Of a DNA stretch of 64,000 nt, positions 17,626 through 26,746 are shown one piece after another. Made by a program: the position numbers and the translations under genes. The stretch comes from Mesorhizobium sp. M2A.F.Ca.ET.046.03.2.1 (GTDB lineage: Bacteria > Pseudomonadota > Alphaproteobacteria > Rhizobiales > Rhizobiaceae): the NCBI RefSeq assembly GCF_003952425.1, contig NZ_CP034449.1, forward strand, positions 682,001 to 746,000. The letters are read 5' to 3'. The notes under the pieces were generated by a model. It was not told the origin of the DNA. It worked only from the letters and a program-made list of their open reading frames with translations, and made no database searches. Numbering within the stretch: the stretch's first letter is position 1; each line of letters starts with the position of its first letter.

Positions 17626-19395
17626 TTAAGCGGAAATCAGTGCCTTGCCAGCGGCGACGAGGCTTTCGGCGCCGTCGATGACTCGCTCCTTCAAGGCGCG
17701 GGTCTCGCCGAGCAGGTTTTCGGCGAAGAAGCGGCAAAGCGCGATGCGGCTACGGTCTGCCAGGCCACCCTGCGCCAGATATGCGCCGCCGGCGGCGAGC
17801 GAGATCAGGCGCAGATAGGGCGTGGCGCCGGCCATCGCGGCGTCCGCCTTGCCGTCGGCAAGCAGTTTTTGCAGGAAGCGCGTCGCTTCGTCGAGATCGG
17901 CCAGCGCGCGGTCGAGATTGTCGGCGGTGCGGCCGAAGCCTTCGATGTTGGAGGTGCGCACGGCTTCCGCCACCGCTTTCAGTTCGCTGATGTAACCATG
18001 CACATGCTCGCCGCCGCCGAGCGGCAGCTTTCTCGAGACAAGGTCGATCGCCTGGATGCCGTTGGTGCCTTCATAGATCGGCGCGATGCGAGCGTCGCGA
18101 TAAAGCGCGGCAGCGCCCGTCTCCTCGATGAAGCCCATGCCGCCATGCACCTGGACGCCCAGCGAGGCGACCTCGACGCCGACATCGGTGGAGAAGGCCT
18201 TTGCCAGCGGCGTCAGCAGGCTGGCGCGGTCATGCCATTTCGCTCCTGCCTCGCCCTCGCCGACGCGGGCGCGGTCGATGGCATGGGCGCAGGAATAGCT
18301 GATCGAGCGGGCGATCTGGGTCAGCGCCCGCATGGTGAGCAGATTGCGCTGCACGTCCGGGTGATGGACGATCGGCGCCATGCCGGAGCCCGCATAGGCG
18401 GAAGCCTTGCCCTGGCGGCGCTCATTGGCATAGGCGATCGCCTTCTGCGTCGCGGTCTCGGCCACCGCCACGCCCTGCATGCCGACGGCAAGGCGGGCGT
18501 TGTTCATCATCGTGAACATGCAGGCGAGCCCCTTGTTCTCCTCGCCGATCAGCCAGCCGATGGCGCCGGGCTTGGCGCCCTGGAAACCGTCGCCATAGAT
18601 CATCGTGCAGGTCGGCGAAGCATGGATGCCGAGCTTGTGCTCGAGGCCGGAACAGAAGACGTCGTTGCGGGCGCCAAGCGAGCCATCGTCATTGACGAAG
18701 AATTTCGGCACCAGAAACAGCGAGATGCCGCGCGTGCCGGCCGGCGCGTCGGGTAACCTCGCCAGCACCAGATGCACGATGTTGTCGGTGAAATCGTGCT
18801 CGCCATAGGTGATGAAGATCTTCTGGCCGAAGATGCGGTAGGTGCCGTCGCCAACCGGCTCGGCGCGGGCGCGCAAGGCCGCGAGGTCCGAGCCCGCCTG
18901 CGGTTCGGTCAGGTTCATCGTGCCCATCGACTCGCCAGAGACGAGCTTTGCGAGATATTTGGCCTTGAGTTCCTCCGAGGCGTGTTTGTCGAGCGCCTCG
19001 ACCGCGCCCATGGTCAGCGTCGGGCCGATGCCGAAGGCCATGGCCGCGGAGTTCCACATTTCGAGCGCGGCGACGCCGAGCATGGTCGGCAGGCCCTGGC
19101 CGCCGTACTCCTCCGGCCCCGACAGCGCGTTCCAGCCGCCTTCGATCCAGCGGCGGTAAAGCTGCTTCCAGCCTGGCGGCGTGGTGACGGCCGCATCCTT
19201 CAGCACCGCGCCATGCTCGTCGCCGACCTTGTAGAGCGGAGCCACCTCCTCGCGGGCGAAACGCCCCGCTTCGGCCAGGATCGCGTCGACCAAGTCCTCG
19301 CCGAGGTCACCGAAAATGCCGGCATCCAGCGCCGGCTTCAGCCCCGCCACGTGCTTGAGCGTAAAGGCGATGTCCTCGACCGGCGCGCGGTACAT
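17626..19395 (-). CDS. Acyl-CoA dehydrogenase (DmdC-like, with C-terminal extension)
   Basis: A 589-residue FAD enzyme, longer than classical acyl-CoA dehydrogenases (about 380 residues). It has FGIGPTLTMGAVEAL, MNLTEPQAGSDLAALRARA, IFGQKIFITYGEHD and the C-terminal block GVQVHGGMGFIEETGAAALYRDARIAPIYEGTNGIQA. The length and the RDARIAPIYEGTNGIQA block match the group that includes 3-methylmercaptopropionyl-CoA dehydrogenase (DmdC), but many members act on other acyl-CoAs. I chose MYRAPVEDIAFTL (19395). A crotonase gene follows directly. A palindromic operator-like site lies 76-91 bases upstream. Confidence 0.9.
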   Translation of the reverse strand: MYRAPVEDIAFTLKHVAGLKPALDAGIFGDLGEDLVDAILAEAGRFAREEVAPLYKVGDEHGAVLKDAAVTTPPGWKQLYRRWIEGGWNALSGPEEYGGQGLPTMLGVAALEMWNSAAMAFGIGPTLTMGAVEALDKHASEELKAKYLAKLVSGESMGTMNLTEPQAGSDLAALRARAEPVGDGTYRIFGQKIFITYGEHDFTDNIVHLVLARLPDAPAGTRGISLFLVPKFFVNDDGSLGARNDVFCSGLEHKLGIHASPTCTMIYGDGFQGAKPGAIGWLIGEENKGLACMFTMMNNARLAVGMQGVAVAETATQKAIAYANERRQGKASAYAGSGMAPIVHHPDVQRNLLTMRALTQIARSISYSCAHAIDRARVGEGEAGAKWHDRASLLTPLAKAFSTDVGVEVASLGVQVHGGMGFIEETGAAALYRDARIAPIYEGTNGIQAIDLVSRKLPLGGGEHVHGYISELKAVAEAVRTSNIEGFGRTADNLDRALADLDEATRFLQKLLADGKADAAMAGATPYLRLISLAAGGAYLAQGGLADRSRIALCRFFAENLLGETRALKERVIDGAESLVAAGKALISA

Positions 19396-19470
19396 GTCTG
19401 CTCCTCCTCCGACCCAGCCAACCGTAACGCATGGCCGACGCGAAACCATGCGTCCATTTCGCACCTTCTT

Positions 19471-19486
19471 TTTACGTAAACGTCAA
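19471..19486. promoter_or_regulatory. Operator-like palindrome upstream of the acyl-CoA dehydrogenase gene
   Basis: TTTACGTAAACGTCAA contains a perfect 10-base palindrome (TTTACGTAAA) and, on the other strand, reads TTGACGTTTACGTAAA. It resembles the operators of regulators that control acyl-CoA or branched-chain catabolism genes (MerR-type LiuR or TetR-type PsrA). The assignment is by look only. Confidence 0.4.
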
Positions 19487-19590
19487 ACTTTGTCACGCGG
19501 ATTTTGCATAGGCGCCGCTATCCGCGGCGGAGCGGGAGCCAGCGCCCGATCCATTCAAGGTCCCGTCGCTGTTTAGGCGCTGATCGATCC

Positions 19591-21198
19591 TCAGCGTATG
19601 CTGCGGCCCACCGCCTGCAGCGCCAGGAAGGCTTCGTAGCGGCGGTCGTGCCAAGCGCGGATGTCACCGGACGCAGGTGTAAAAACCTCGCCAAGCCGGG
19701 ACATGGCAGGCATGGCGCTCGATAGGTCAGGGTAATGCCCGGCCGCGACGGCACCGAGCATCGCGGCGCCCAACAGCACCGGCTCCGGCGACTGCGAGGC
19801 GGCGACCGGCAGGCCGGCGGCGTCGGCGAGCAGCTGGCGCGCCAGCGGCGACTGCCCGGCGCCCCCGCTGATGACGATGGTGTCGACGGCAAGGCCGGAC
19901 GACGCCATCGCCGCAACGATCTGGCGCACGCCGTAGCCCAGACCGCAAAGCCCGGCCACGTAGAGGCCGACGAGACTGTCGACGGAGCGGTCGGTGCCGA
20001 GCCCCGCTATCAGGCCGCGCGCGTCCGGATCGGCCAAGGGGGAGCGGTTGCCGAGGAATTCGGGCACGACATGGATGCTTCCCGCGAGCTTGGCGGCCGC
20101 CGACAGGTCGGGCGAAGCCGCCGCGGCGGCCGCGGCCAGCCAGTCGACCAGCGATTTGCCTTCCGCCGCGGCGCGCACGGAAGCCTCGGCTTGCGCCGGG
20201 TGAAAATGCACCAGGAGATCGATGGCCGCGCCGGCGGCCGACTGGCCGCCCTCGCTCAGCCAGAACCCAGGCACCATGGCGGAGAAGTAGGGCCCCCAGA
20301 CTCCGGGCACGAAGCCCGGATCTTGGCTGCTCGCCATGGTGCAGGCCGAGGTGCCCAGCACATAGGCCATGCGCGAGGAAATGGTGCCGGCATCGCCGGC
20401 AGCACCCACCGTGCCGACACCGCCTGCATGGGCATCGATCTGCCCGGCGGCGACGACCGTGCCCGCGACCAGCCCCAGCTCGGCCGCGGCCTTCTCCGTC
20501 AGGCCGGCGCCCACCGCCGTGCCTGGGTCGACCACTTCGGTGCCGATACGGGCAAATCTCTCATCCGCAAGCTCGCCGAGCCCTACGGAATGAAAATAGC
20601 TGTCGTCCCAGCGCCGCTCATGGCCGAGATAGGTCCATTTACAGGCAAGGGTGCAGACCGAACGGGCGAGGCTGCCGGTGGCGCGCCAGGTCAGGTAATC
20701 GGCAAGGTCGAAGAAATGCCGCGCTTTGGTAAAAGTCGCGGGCAGGTTTTCCTTCAGCCACAAAAGCTTCGGCGTTTCCATCTCTGGTGAGATGACGCCC
20801 CCGACATAGTCGAGGACGGGATGGTGGCCGGCATTGATGCGCCTGGTCTGATCCAGGGCGCGATGGTCCATCCAGACGATGATGTTTCGATCGCTGTCTC
20901 CGGAACGGCCCACGGGCAGCGGCTCGCCATCGTCGCCGACCACCACCAGGGAACAGGTCGCGTCGAAGCCAATACCGCCGATCTCCCTGGGATCGACGCC
21001 CGTCTTCGCGACCGCCTCGCGTACGCTGGCGCATACCGCCTGCCAGATGTCGCGGCTGGACTGCTCGGCGATCTCGCCAGGCTCGACGAAGAGCGCGATG
21101 TCGCGCTTGGCCGAAGCGAGCAACTCGCCGCGCTCGTCGAAGACGCCGGCGCGCGCGCTGCCGGTGCCTACATCGATGCCGAGGAAGTGGGAAGGCAT
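19591..21198 (-). CDS. rbtK: D-ribulokinase (FGGY-family pentulose kinase)
   Basis: A 535-residue FGGY carbohydrate kinase. The phosphate-binding loop is GIDVGTGSARAGVF near the N-terminus, and the C-terminal ATP region includes DTIVISGGAGQSPLARQLLADAAG. The segment GFDATCSLVVVG holds the TCSLV motif that I recall as a mark of ribulokinases. It would phosphorylate D-ribulose to D-ribulose 5-phosphate. Its neighbour rbtD makes D-ribulose from ribitol, which fixes the substrate fairly well. RBS TGAGG precedes the ATG. It is the last gene of the leftward ribitol operon, separated from rbtD by the octamer hairpin array. Confidence 0.88.
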   Translation of the reverse strand: MPSHFLGIDVGTGSARAGVFDERGELLASAKRDIALFVEPGEIAEQSSRDIWQAVCASVREAVAKTGVDPREIGGIGFDATCSLVVVGDDGEPLPVGRSGDSDRNIIVWMDHRALDQTRRINAGHHPVLDYVGGVISPEMETPKLLWLKENLPATFTKARHFFDLADYLTWRATGSLARSVCTLACKWTYLGHERRWDDSYFHSVGLGELADERFARIGTEVVDPGTAVGAGLTEKAAAELGLVAGTVVAAGQIDAHAGGVGTVGAAGDAGTISSRMAYVLGTSACTMASSQDPGFVPGVWGPYFSAMVPGFWLSEGGQSAAGAAIDLLVHFHPAQAEASVRAAAEGKSLVDWLAAAAAAASPDLSAAAKLAGSIHVVPEFLGNRSPLADPDARGLIAGLGTDRSVDSLVGLYVAGLCGLGYGVRQIVAAMASSGLAVDTIVISGGAGQSPLARQLLADAAGLPVAASQSPEPVLLGAAMLGAVAAGHYPDLSSAMPAMSRLGEVFTPASGDIRAWHDRRYEAFLALQAVGRSIR

Positions 21199-21216
21199 TG
21201 GGGAACCTCAGAAGCG

Positions 21217-21345
21217 GGGGAGTAGGGGAGTAGGGGAGTAGGGGAGTAGGGGAGTAGGAAGATTGTCAGTCGTGAGCAGTCGATCGCAAGGGCAGAGGTC
21301 TTTTTACCTGCTCCCCTACTCCCCTACTCCCCTACTCCTACTCAC
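21217..21345. repeat. Inverted octamer array (GGGGAGTA)5, copy 2
   Basis: Five perfect tandem units of GGGGAGTA run from 21217 to 21256. The complement (TGCTCCCC, TACTCCCC twice, then TACTCC and TACTCAC) runs from 21309 to 21345. The two arms can pair over about 35 bases with a ~50-base loop. It lies between rbtD and rbtK and begins at the rbtD stop codon on the transcribed strand. The same octamer family forms the array at 11130-11239. Confidence 0.85.
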
Positions 21346-22073
21346 TACAAATCATTGCTCTGCGGCAGGATCACCAGATCCCGGATGGTGATGTTTCTCG
21401 GCCGCGTCAGCATGAACAGGACGGCTTCCGCGACCTCGACAGGCTGCATCAGCCCGCCGGCCGCCAGCTCGTCCTCAAGCTTTTGCTTCGGCCAATCGCT
21501 GATCAGCGCCGTCACCACCGGGCCGGGCGCCACGGCGCCGACGCGCAGGCCGTGCTTGGCGACCTGACGGCGCAGCGTGTGGACGAAGGCCTGGATGGCG
21601 TGCTTGGAGGCCGTGTAGACCGGCTCCCAGACGACGGGCACCAGCCCGGCGATCGAGCTGGTGACGATGATGTCGCCAGTCTTGCGTCCGACCATGTGTG
21701 GCAGCACCGCATGCACCGAACGGAACACCGAGTTGATGTTGAGATTCAGCATGCGGTCCCAGGCATCCGGATCACCGTTGAGGATCTCGCCGCCGACATA
21801 GGAGCCGGCATTTGCGTGGAAAATGTCTAGCTGGCCGGCCTTGTCGAGGATGCCGGGCAGCATGGTCGCCACGCTGGCGGGGGTGGTGAGGTCGATCACC
21901 AGTGGGATCGCGCCGTCGCCGAACTCGGCGACGACCTCCTTCAGCCGGTCCTCGGCGCGGTCGACCAGCACGACGCGGGCGCCGGCGGCAAGCATCGCCC
22001 TGGCGCATTCGAGGCCGATGCCCGATGCCGCGCCGGTGACCGCGGCGACTTTTCCCGAAAGATCTTGAGCCAT
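21345..22073 (-). CDS. rbtD: Ribitol 2-dehydrogenase (SDR family)
   Basis: A 242-residue short-chain dehydrogenase that would oxidise ribitol to D-ribulose with NAD. The cofactor motif is TGAASGIG (13-20), followed by an Asp at the end of beta-2 (VLVDRA) that favours NAD, then HANAG (86-90). The catalytic residues are Asn113, Ser140, Tyr153 and Lys157 (VYTASKHAI). Long blocks such as [34 protein letters not shown] and [21 protein letters not shown] look very close to what I remember of Klebsiella ribitol dehydrogenase. The adjacent D-ribulokinase and ribose-type importer support the role. Confidence 0.88.
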   Translation of the reverse strand: MAQDLSGKVAAVTGAASGIGLECARAMLAAGARVVLVDRAEDRLKEVVAEFGDGAIPLVIDLTTPASVATMLPGILDKAGQLDIFHANAGSYVGGEILNGDPDAWDRMLNLNINSVFRSVHAVLPHMVGRKTGDIIVTSSIAGLVPVVWEPVYTASKHAIQAFVHTLRRQVAKHGLRVGAVAPGPVVTALISDWPKQKLEDELAAGGLMQPVEVAEAVLFMLTRPRNITIRDLVILPQSNDL

Positions 22074-22097
22074 GTGTACCCTTCTCGTTTGAACGGA

Positions 22098-23347
22098 TCA
22101 GGCGCGGCCGTGCGAGGCACGGGAACGGCGCGCGAGGGAGTCGACGATCACGGCGATGGCCAGAACGGCACCGGTGATCATGTATCGAAGCGACGAGGAC
22201 AGATCGAGCAGCGTCAGCCCGCTGGCGATCGACTGGATGACGATGATGCCGAGCAGCGCGGAATAGGCGCTGCCGCGGCCGCCGAACAGGCTGGTGCCGC
22301 CGATGACCGCGGCCGCGATGGCGTTCAAATTGACGTCGCCGGTGCCGGCCTGCTGGCTGGCGGAAGCGAGCCGGGCGGCTGCAAGCACGCCGCCCAGCGC
22401 GGCGAACAGCGAGCACAGGGCGAAGGCGCTGAGATAGATGGCGCGCACCTTGATGCCGGCACGCCGTGCCGCCTCGCGGTTGCCGCCGACGGCGGTCATC
22501 GAACGCCCCCATTTGGTCCGGGTCAGCGCATAGTTCATCGCCACGACTAGGCCAGCGAAGAGGCCGAACATCCACGGGATGCCGCGCGACTGGTTGAGGT
22601 ACGCGACGATCAGCTCGAGGCTGATCGTTATGGCGGCGACGCGCAGGACGAGCCCGGCCACGGACGGCGTCGACAGATTGGCCGCGCGTCGGCGCGCGAA
22701 GGTGCGAAGCCCGCTGACCAGCATCGCCAAACCCGGGATCGCGGCAAGCGTGTGCGAGACCCATTTCGGCATCACCATCAGCTGGCCGAAATCACCAGGG
22801 GCGAGCCATAGGGCAGGTTGATCGAGCCGGTGGAGCCGAGGATGTAGAGCTGCATGCCCAGCACCGCGAGCAGGCCGGCCAGCGTCGAAACGAAGCTCGG
22901 CATGCCGAGGCGGTTGAACAGCAAGGCATAGAGCGAGCCGATCAGGGCGCCGAAGGCCAGCGCGGCCAGGATCGCCAGCGCGACCGGCCAGCCCTGGTTG
23001 ACCCACAGCGTGCCGACCATCGCCGAGGCGAAGCCGCTGATGGAGCCGACCGACAGGTCGATCTCGCCGACCATCAGCACGCAGACGATGCCGAGCGCGA
23101 TCACACCGACGGTCGAGCAATCGAACAGGAGATTGACCAGATTGCTGCTCGAAACGAACACCGGGTTGAGGCTGGTGAAGACCGTCCAGATCACTAGTAG
23201 ACCGACGATGACCGGCAGCGAGCCGAGGTCGCCGCTGCGCACGCGGTCGAGAAAGGCGCGGACCGCCCCGCCAATGCCGGCCTCATGCTTGACGCGCGCA
23301 TCGGCGCGGTCGAGCGCCAGAGGAGCCGAATTGCCTTGCTCCGTCAT
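22098..23347 (-). pseudogene. Ribose/xylose-type ABC transporter permease, frameshifted
   Basis: Two overlapping frames make up one permease. The N-terminal frame (23347 to 22778) ends ...INLPYGSPLVISAS, then stop. The C-terminal frame continues ...FGQLMVMPKWVSHTLAAIPGL to 22098. The break lies near 22785-22795 (GTGATTTCGG), where one extra base would give SPLVxFGQL, as in related permeases. The total length of 1250 bases is one short of 417 codons. The rest looks intact, with many membrane segments and the EAA-like GGNREAARRAGIKVRAIYLSAF loop. It overlaps the ATPase gene by 4 bases. It should be a working 416-residue permease if the missing base is a sequencing error. Confidence 0.85.
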
Positions 23348-24174
23348 GGGCGCTGCTCCCCCGCCTGTGCGCTGTGATCGCGTTCCATACGCAGGCGCTC
23401 GGCGCGCCGCGACACCGCGTTGTTGGACGCGCCGGTGATGGCGCTGACCAGATCCTGGTTCGAGGCGTCGGGTTCGAAGACGCCGTTGTTGCGCCCGAGC
23501 CTCAGCACCACGATGCGGTCGGCGACGGCGCGGACATCCTCCATGTTGTGGCTGATCATGACGACGCCGAGACCGCGCGCGCGGACGCGGTCAATGAGGT
23601 TGAGTACTTCCGCCGTCTGCGCGACGCCAAGGGCGGCGGTCGGCTCGTCGAGCAGGATGAGTTTCGGCTCGAGCAGCAGCGAGCGCGCTATGGCGACCGT
23701 CTGGCGCTGGCCGCCGGACAGCGAGGCGACCGCTTCACGCACGCTTGGAATGCGCGCCGACAATTCGTTGAGCAGCGTCCAGGCGCGCATCTCCATCGCC
23801 ACCTCGTCCAGCCGAAGCGGGCTGAGCTCGTTGCCGAGGAAAATGTTGGCGACGACATCGAGGTTCTCGCAAAGCGCGAGGTCCTGGAACACCGTGGCGA
23901 TGCCGAGCGTCAGCGCCGCGCGCGGGTCGGGCAGCGTGACCGGCCGACCCCGGAAATTGATCGTTCCCGAGCTCGGCTGATGCACGCCGGCCAGAATCTT
24001 GACCAGTGTCGACTTGCCGGCGCCGTTGTCGCCGACCAGGGCGACGACCTCGCCTGCATGGACGTCGAAGTCGATATCGGTCAGCGCCGAGACGGCGCCG
24101 AAATTCTTCGATATGCCGCGCAGGCTGAGCACCAGCTCGCCGACGGATGCCGACCCTTCAGGACTTTCGCTCAT
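23344..24174 (-). CDS. Sugar ABC transporter ATP-binding protein (ribose type, single domain)
   Basis: A 276-residue ATPase that would power ribitol or pentose import. Walker A is GDNGAGKST (48-56), the signature is SLSGGQRQ, Walker B is LILLDEPTAAL, and the switch histidine is in ISHNMEDV. Unlike RbsA it has only one ATPase domain, as in xylose/fructose-type importers such as FrcA. I chose MSESPEGSAS (24174) because the frame upstream of it is arginine-rich. Its stop overlaps the permease start by 4 bases, typical of coupled ABC genes. Confidence 0.92.
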   Translation of the reverse strand: MSESPEGSASVGELVLSLRGISKNFGAVSALTDIDFDVHAGEVVALVGDNGAGKSTLVKILAGVHQPSSGTINFRGRPVTLPDPRAALTLGIATVFQDLALCENLDVVANIFLGNELSPLRLDEVAMEMRAWTLLNELSARIPSVREAVASLSGGQRQTVAIARSLLLEPKLILLDEPTAALGVAQTAEVLNLIDRVRARGLGVVMISHNMEDVRAVADRIVVLRLGRNNGVFEPDASNQDLVSAITGASNNAVSRRAERLRMERDHSAQAGEQRP

Positions 24175-24240
24175 GCGCCGCCTTTCTTGACAGTCGTTGC
24201 CTGGCATCCGGCCGCCCATGGGCGGCCGGATGCCACTTGA

Positions 24241-25323
24241 TCAGTTGGTGATGCCGAGCTTCTTGCAGCCTTCGGCATAGCGGTCGACGCAGAGCTCGGC
24301 CGCCGTGTTGATCTTCTTGTCGATGATCTCGGCCTTGAGGTTCTCCTGCGTCACCACCGCTGGCGTGAAGAGCTGCGAGGGCGTGTCGTAGAGCGTCATC
24401 TCGGCCTTCGGCGTCTCGCCCGACAGGAGCTTGACGGCGACGTTGGCCGCGGCGGCCGCGACAATCTCGCTCGGCTTGGAGATGGTGTTGTACTGATCAC
24501 CGGCGATGATCAGTTGCAGAGCCGCGATCGTCGCGTCGTTGCCGGTCACCGGCGGAACCGGATCGACGCCGGCCGCCTTGAAGGCCGCGATCGCGCCGCC
24601 GCCGGTGCCGTCATTGGCGGCGACCACGCCGAGGATCTTGGCGCCGAAGCGCGTGACTTGGCCGCTCGCCCATTGCTGGGCCTTCGGCGGCGCCCATTCC
24701 GGCGTGTCGAACTCGGCCAGGATCGGGTAGCCGCTGTTGTCGAGGCCTTCGTGGATGCCCTTCTTGATGAGACCGGCGGCCGCGTCGGTCGGCGAGCCGT
24801 TGATCTGCAGCAGGCCGCCATTGGCCGGGTCGACCTTGAGCGCCTTGAGATGCTCGACCAGCGAATCCGCGATCGCCTTGCCGATGCCTTCATTGTTGAA
24901 GGACACGTAGAAATCGGCGGGCGCCGTCGGAATGGGCCGGTCATAGGCGATCACCCTGACGCCCTGGCTCTGCGCCAGCTTGACCAGCGAGGCGGCGGCG
25001 GTGGAATCGACCGGATCGAGCACGATCGCTTTGGCGCCTTGCGAGATTACCGAATTGAACTGCTGCTGCTGGCGAGCCGCATCCGCATCGGCGTTCTGGT
25101 AGATCACCTTGCATCCGGGGCACAGTTTCTTCATCTCGGCGACGAAGCCCGGATAGTCGTGCTGCTCGTAGCGGGTCGATGCCTGGTCGGGCATCAGGAA
25201 GGCCACCGTGGCGTCGGTGACGGTGTCGGCGAAGGCTGCCGTGCTGCCGAGCAGCGAGACGGCGAAAACGGCCGCGATGGTCGATTTCAAGGCAAACGGC
25301 GATTTCCAAGCATGTCTGGTCAT
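24241..25323 (-). CDS. Periplasmic sugar-binding protein of ABC importer (ribose/xylose type)
   Basis: A 360-residue periplasmic-binding protein of the pentose type (Peripla_BP_4-like). The signal peptide covers about residues 1-32 (STIAAVFAVSLLGSTAAFA, then DTVTD). The mature protein has VAFLMPDQASTRYEQHDYPGF, the repeated AKAIVLDPVDSTAAASLV and VVAANDGTGGGAIAAFKAAG, typical of this fold. By context the ligand is probably ribitol. I chose the ATG at 25323; the longer frame adds 62 non-conserved residues. It is the first structural gene of the operon, 287 bases downstream of the AraC gene. Confidence 0.92.
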   Translation of the reverse strand: MTRHAWKSPFALKSTIAAVFAVSLLGSTAAFADTVTDATVAFLMPDQASTRYEQHDYPGFVAEMKKLCPGCKVIYQNADADAARQQQQFNSVISQGAKAIVLDPVDSTAAASLVKLAQSQGVRVIAYDRPIPTAPADFYVSFNNEGIGKAIADSLVEHLKALKVDPANGGLLQINGSPTDAAAGLIKKGIHEGLDNSGYPILAEFDTPEWAPPKAQQWASGQVTRFGAKILGVVAANDGTGGGAIAAFKAAGVDPVPPVTGNDATIAALQLIIAGDQYNTISKPSEIVAAAAANVAVKLLSGETPKAEMTLYDTPSQLFTPAVVTQENLKAEIIDKKINTAAELCVDRYAEGCKKLGITN

Positions 25324-25563
25324 TCGAATGTCTCCCTTTCGAGAAATGGTTTCACGGGGCCTGCGCGGTGAACGGCGCGCCAGGCCTTGACTGCATGTCG
25401 AACTGTTGAAAGGAGTATGATCAGTCGGCTGAGGATCGATCCGATCCTGGTAAAGCCGCGCAAACATCCTCCTGAAGTGCTGGATTTCACAACAAACGAT
25501 CTCCAGCACCGGGTGCGTTACACCCCGCGTTCTTCCTTCCCTGAATGTCTCTTTTGTGTTGAC

Positions 25564-25583
25564 GCAATTCCTTTTGGAATTGC
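25564..25583. repeat. Short perfect hairpin, remnant of a RIME-like element
   Basis: GCAATTCC, a TTTT loop, then GGAATTGC: an 8-base perfect stem. The sequence around it (TTGACGCAATTCC ... GGAATTGCT) matches the two ends of the RIME-like right half with its middle deleted. It lies between the AraC gene and the sugar-binding protein gene. Confidence 0.5.
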
Positions 25584-25610
25584 TTTGAGCTCCTCCCGGT
25601 TTCCTCCCTG

Positions 25611-26495
25611 TTAGGCGGCAATCTCCGCGTTGATGTTCTCAGCCAGCAAGGCCCGGAAGCGCGAAGGCGACATGCCTTTCTGCGCCAGGAACTGGCGGTT
25701 GAAATTTGAGATGTTGTTGTAGCCGGCGGCGTAGCAGATCTCGGTGATCGACATCTGCGCCTCGCTCATCAACAGCTGGCAGGCAAGGTTGATGCGCAGC
25801 CGGTTGACATATTGCACCAGCGCCATGCCGGTGTGGCGGCGGAAGCTGCGCGAGAAGGCGCTCGGGCTGCGCCCGGCGATCTCGGCCAGCGTCCCTTCGC
25901 TGAACGGCTCGGTCAGGTGGCAATTGATGTAGGCGAGCGCCTGGTTGATGCCTGCCGACATGAAGCCGGAGGGGTCGGGCAGATAGCCGGCGCTGGCCAG
26001 CGTGCGGACGTCGCCGGCGCGGTTCAAGATGTCGAGCACGGCCATGAACAGCGACAGGCGACGCACGCCCTGCGCCTCGGTCAACTCCGCCAGCAGAGGC
26101 GCCGCAAGCTCGGCCGTCGCCGGCGAGAACAGGGCGCCGCGGCGGCTGGTTTCAAGGATACCGGCGCAGGCGGCAAGTTCGGGCAAGGCGGCTGAAGCGC
26201 TGGCGATGAATTCTTCGGAGAACTGGACGACGCGGCCGCGCAGCGGCACGGTCTCGCCCGGCGGCACGTCGCTGACCCAATTGTGCGGCAGGTTCGGCCC
26301 GGTGAGCACCAGATTGCCTGGCTCGAACTCACCGATGAAGTCGCCGACGAAATAACGGCCAGTGGTGGCGACGACCAGATGCAGTTCGTATTCGGGATGG
26401 AAGTGCCAGCGCACGGTGCGGAAAGGATAGCCGTGGGCCCAGGCCTTGAACGACTCTCCCTGTCTGATCTGGACGACTTCCAGGTCCGGATTCAT
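25611..26495 (-). CDS. AraC family transcriptional regulator of the ribitol locus
   Basis: About 294 residues. The N-terminal part has a cupin-like sensing segment (FHPEYELHLVVATTGRYFVGDFIGEFEPGNLVLTGPNLPH). The C-terminal ~100 residues hold the two helix-turn-helix units, ending in YNNISNFNRQFLAQKGMSPSRFR. I prefer the second ATG (26495), six bases after an unusually strong GGGGAGGAA; the first ATG directly abuts that site. Being immediately upstream of the sugar-binding protein gene on the same strand, it probably controls the ribitol operon. Confidence 0.9.
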   Translation of the reverse strand: MNPDLEVVQIRQGESFKAWAHGYPFRTVRWHFHPEYELHLVVATTGRYFVGDFIGEFEPGNLVLTGPNLPHNWVSDVPPGETVPLRGRVVQFSEEFIASASAALPELAACAGILETSRRGALFSPATAELAAPLLAELTEAQGVRRLSLFMAVLDILNRAGDVRTLASAGYLPDPSGFMSAGINQALAYINCHLTEPFSEGTLAEIAGRSPSAFSRSFRRHTGMALVQYVNRLRINLACQLLMSEAQMSITEICYAAGYNNISNFNRQFLAQKGMSPSRFRALLAENINAEIAA

Positions 26496-26746
26496 GTTCA
26501 TTTCCTCCCCGCGCGGGTCCGGTCTTGTGACCGGTTGCTGCGCTTCGTCAGGCGGGCCCGTCTCTTCCCACTGGCCGCCGTGATTGAAAGCTTAGGCGGC
26601 AATTGAAGCCCCTGCCACCACGGCTTGTCCACCCAAGCGATACTTTTTTGACGTTTTGGAGCGGACCGAAGCAAGCCGATGTTGTGAAAGCACTTCCTTA
26701 ACCATAGCGGTTCAGGATCGTCCCCTGGTCAGTGGGGACACCCTGA

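Noticed and set aside
21217..21345. The octamer arrays as a CRISPR array
   Set aside because: Units are contiguous 8-mers without spacers and occur as an inverted pair.
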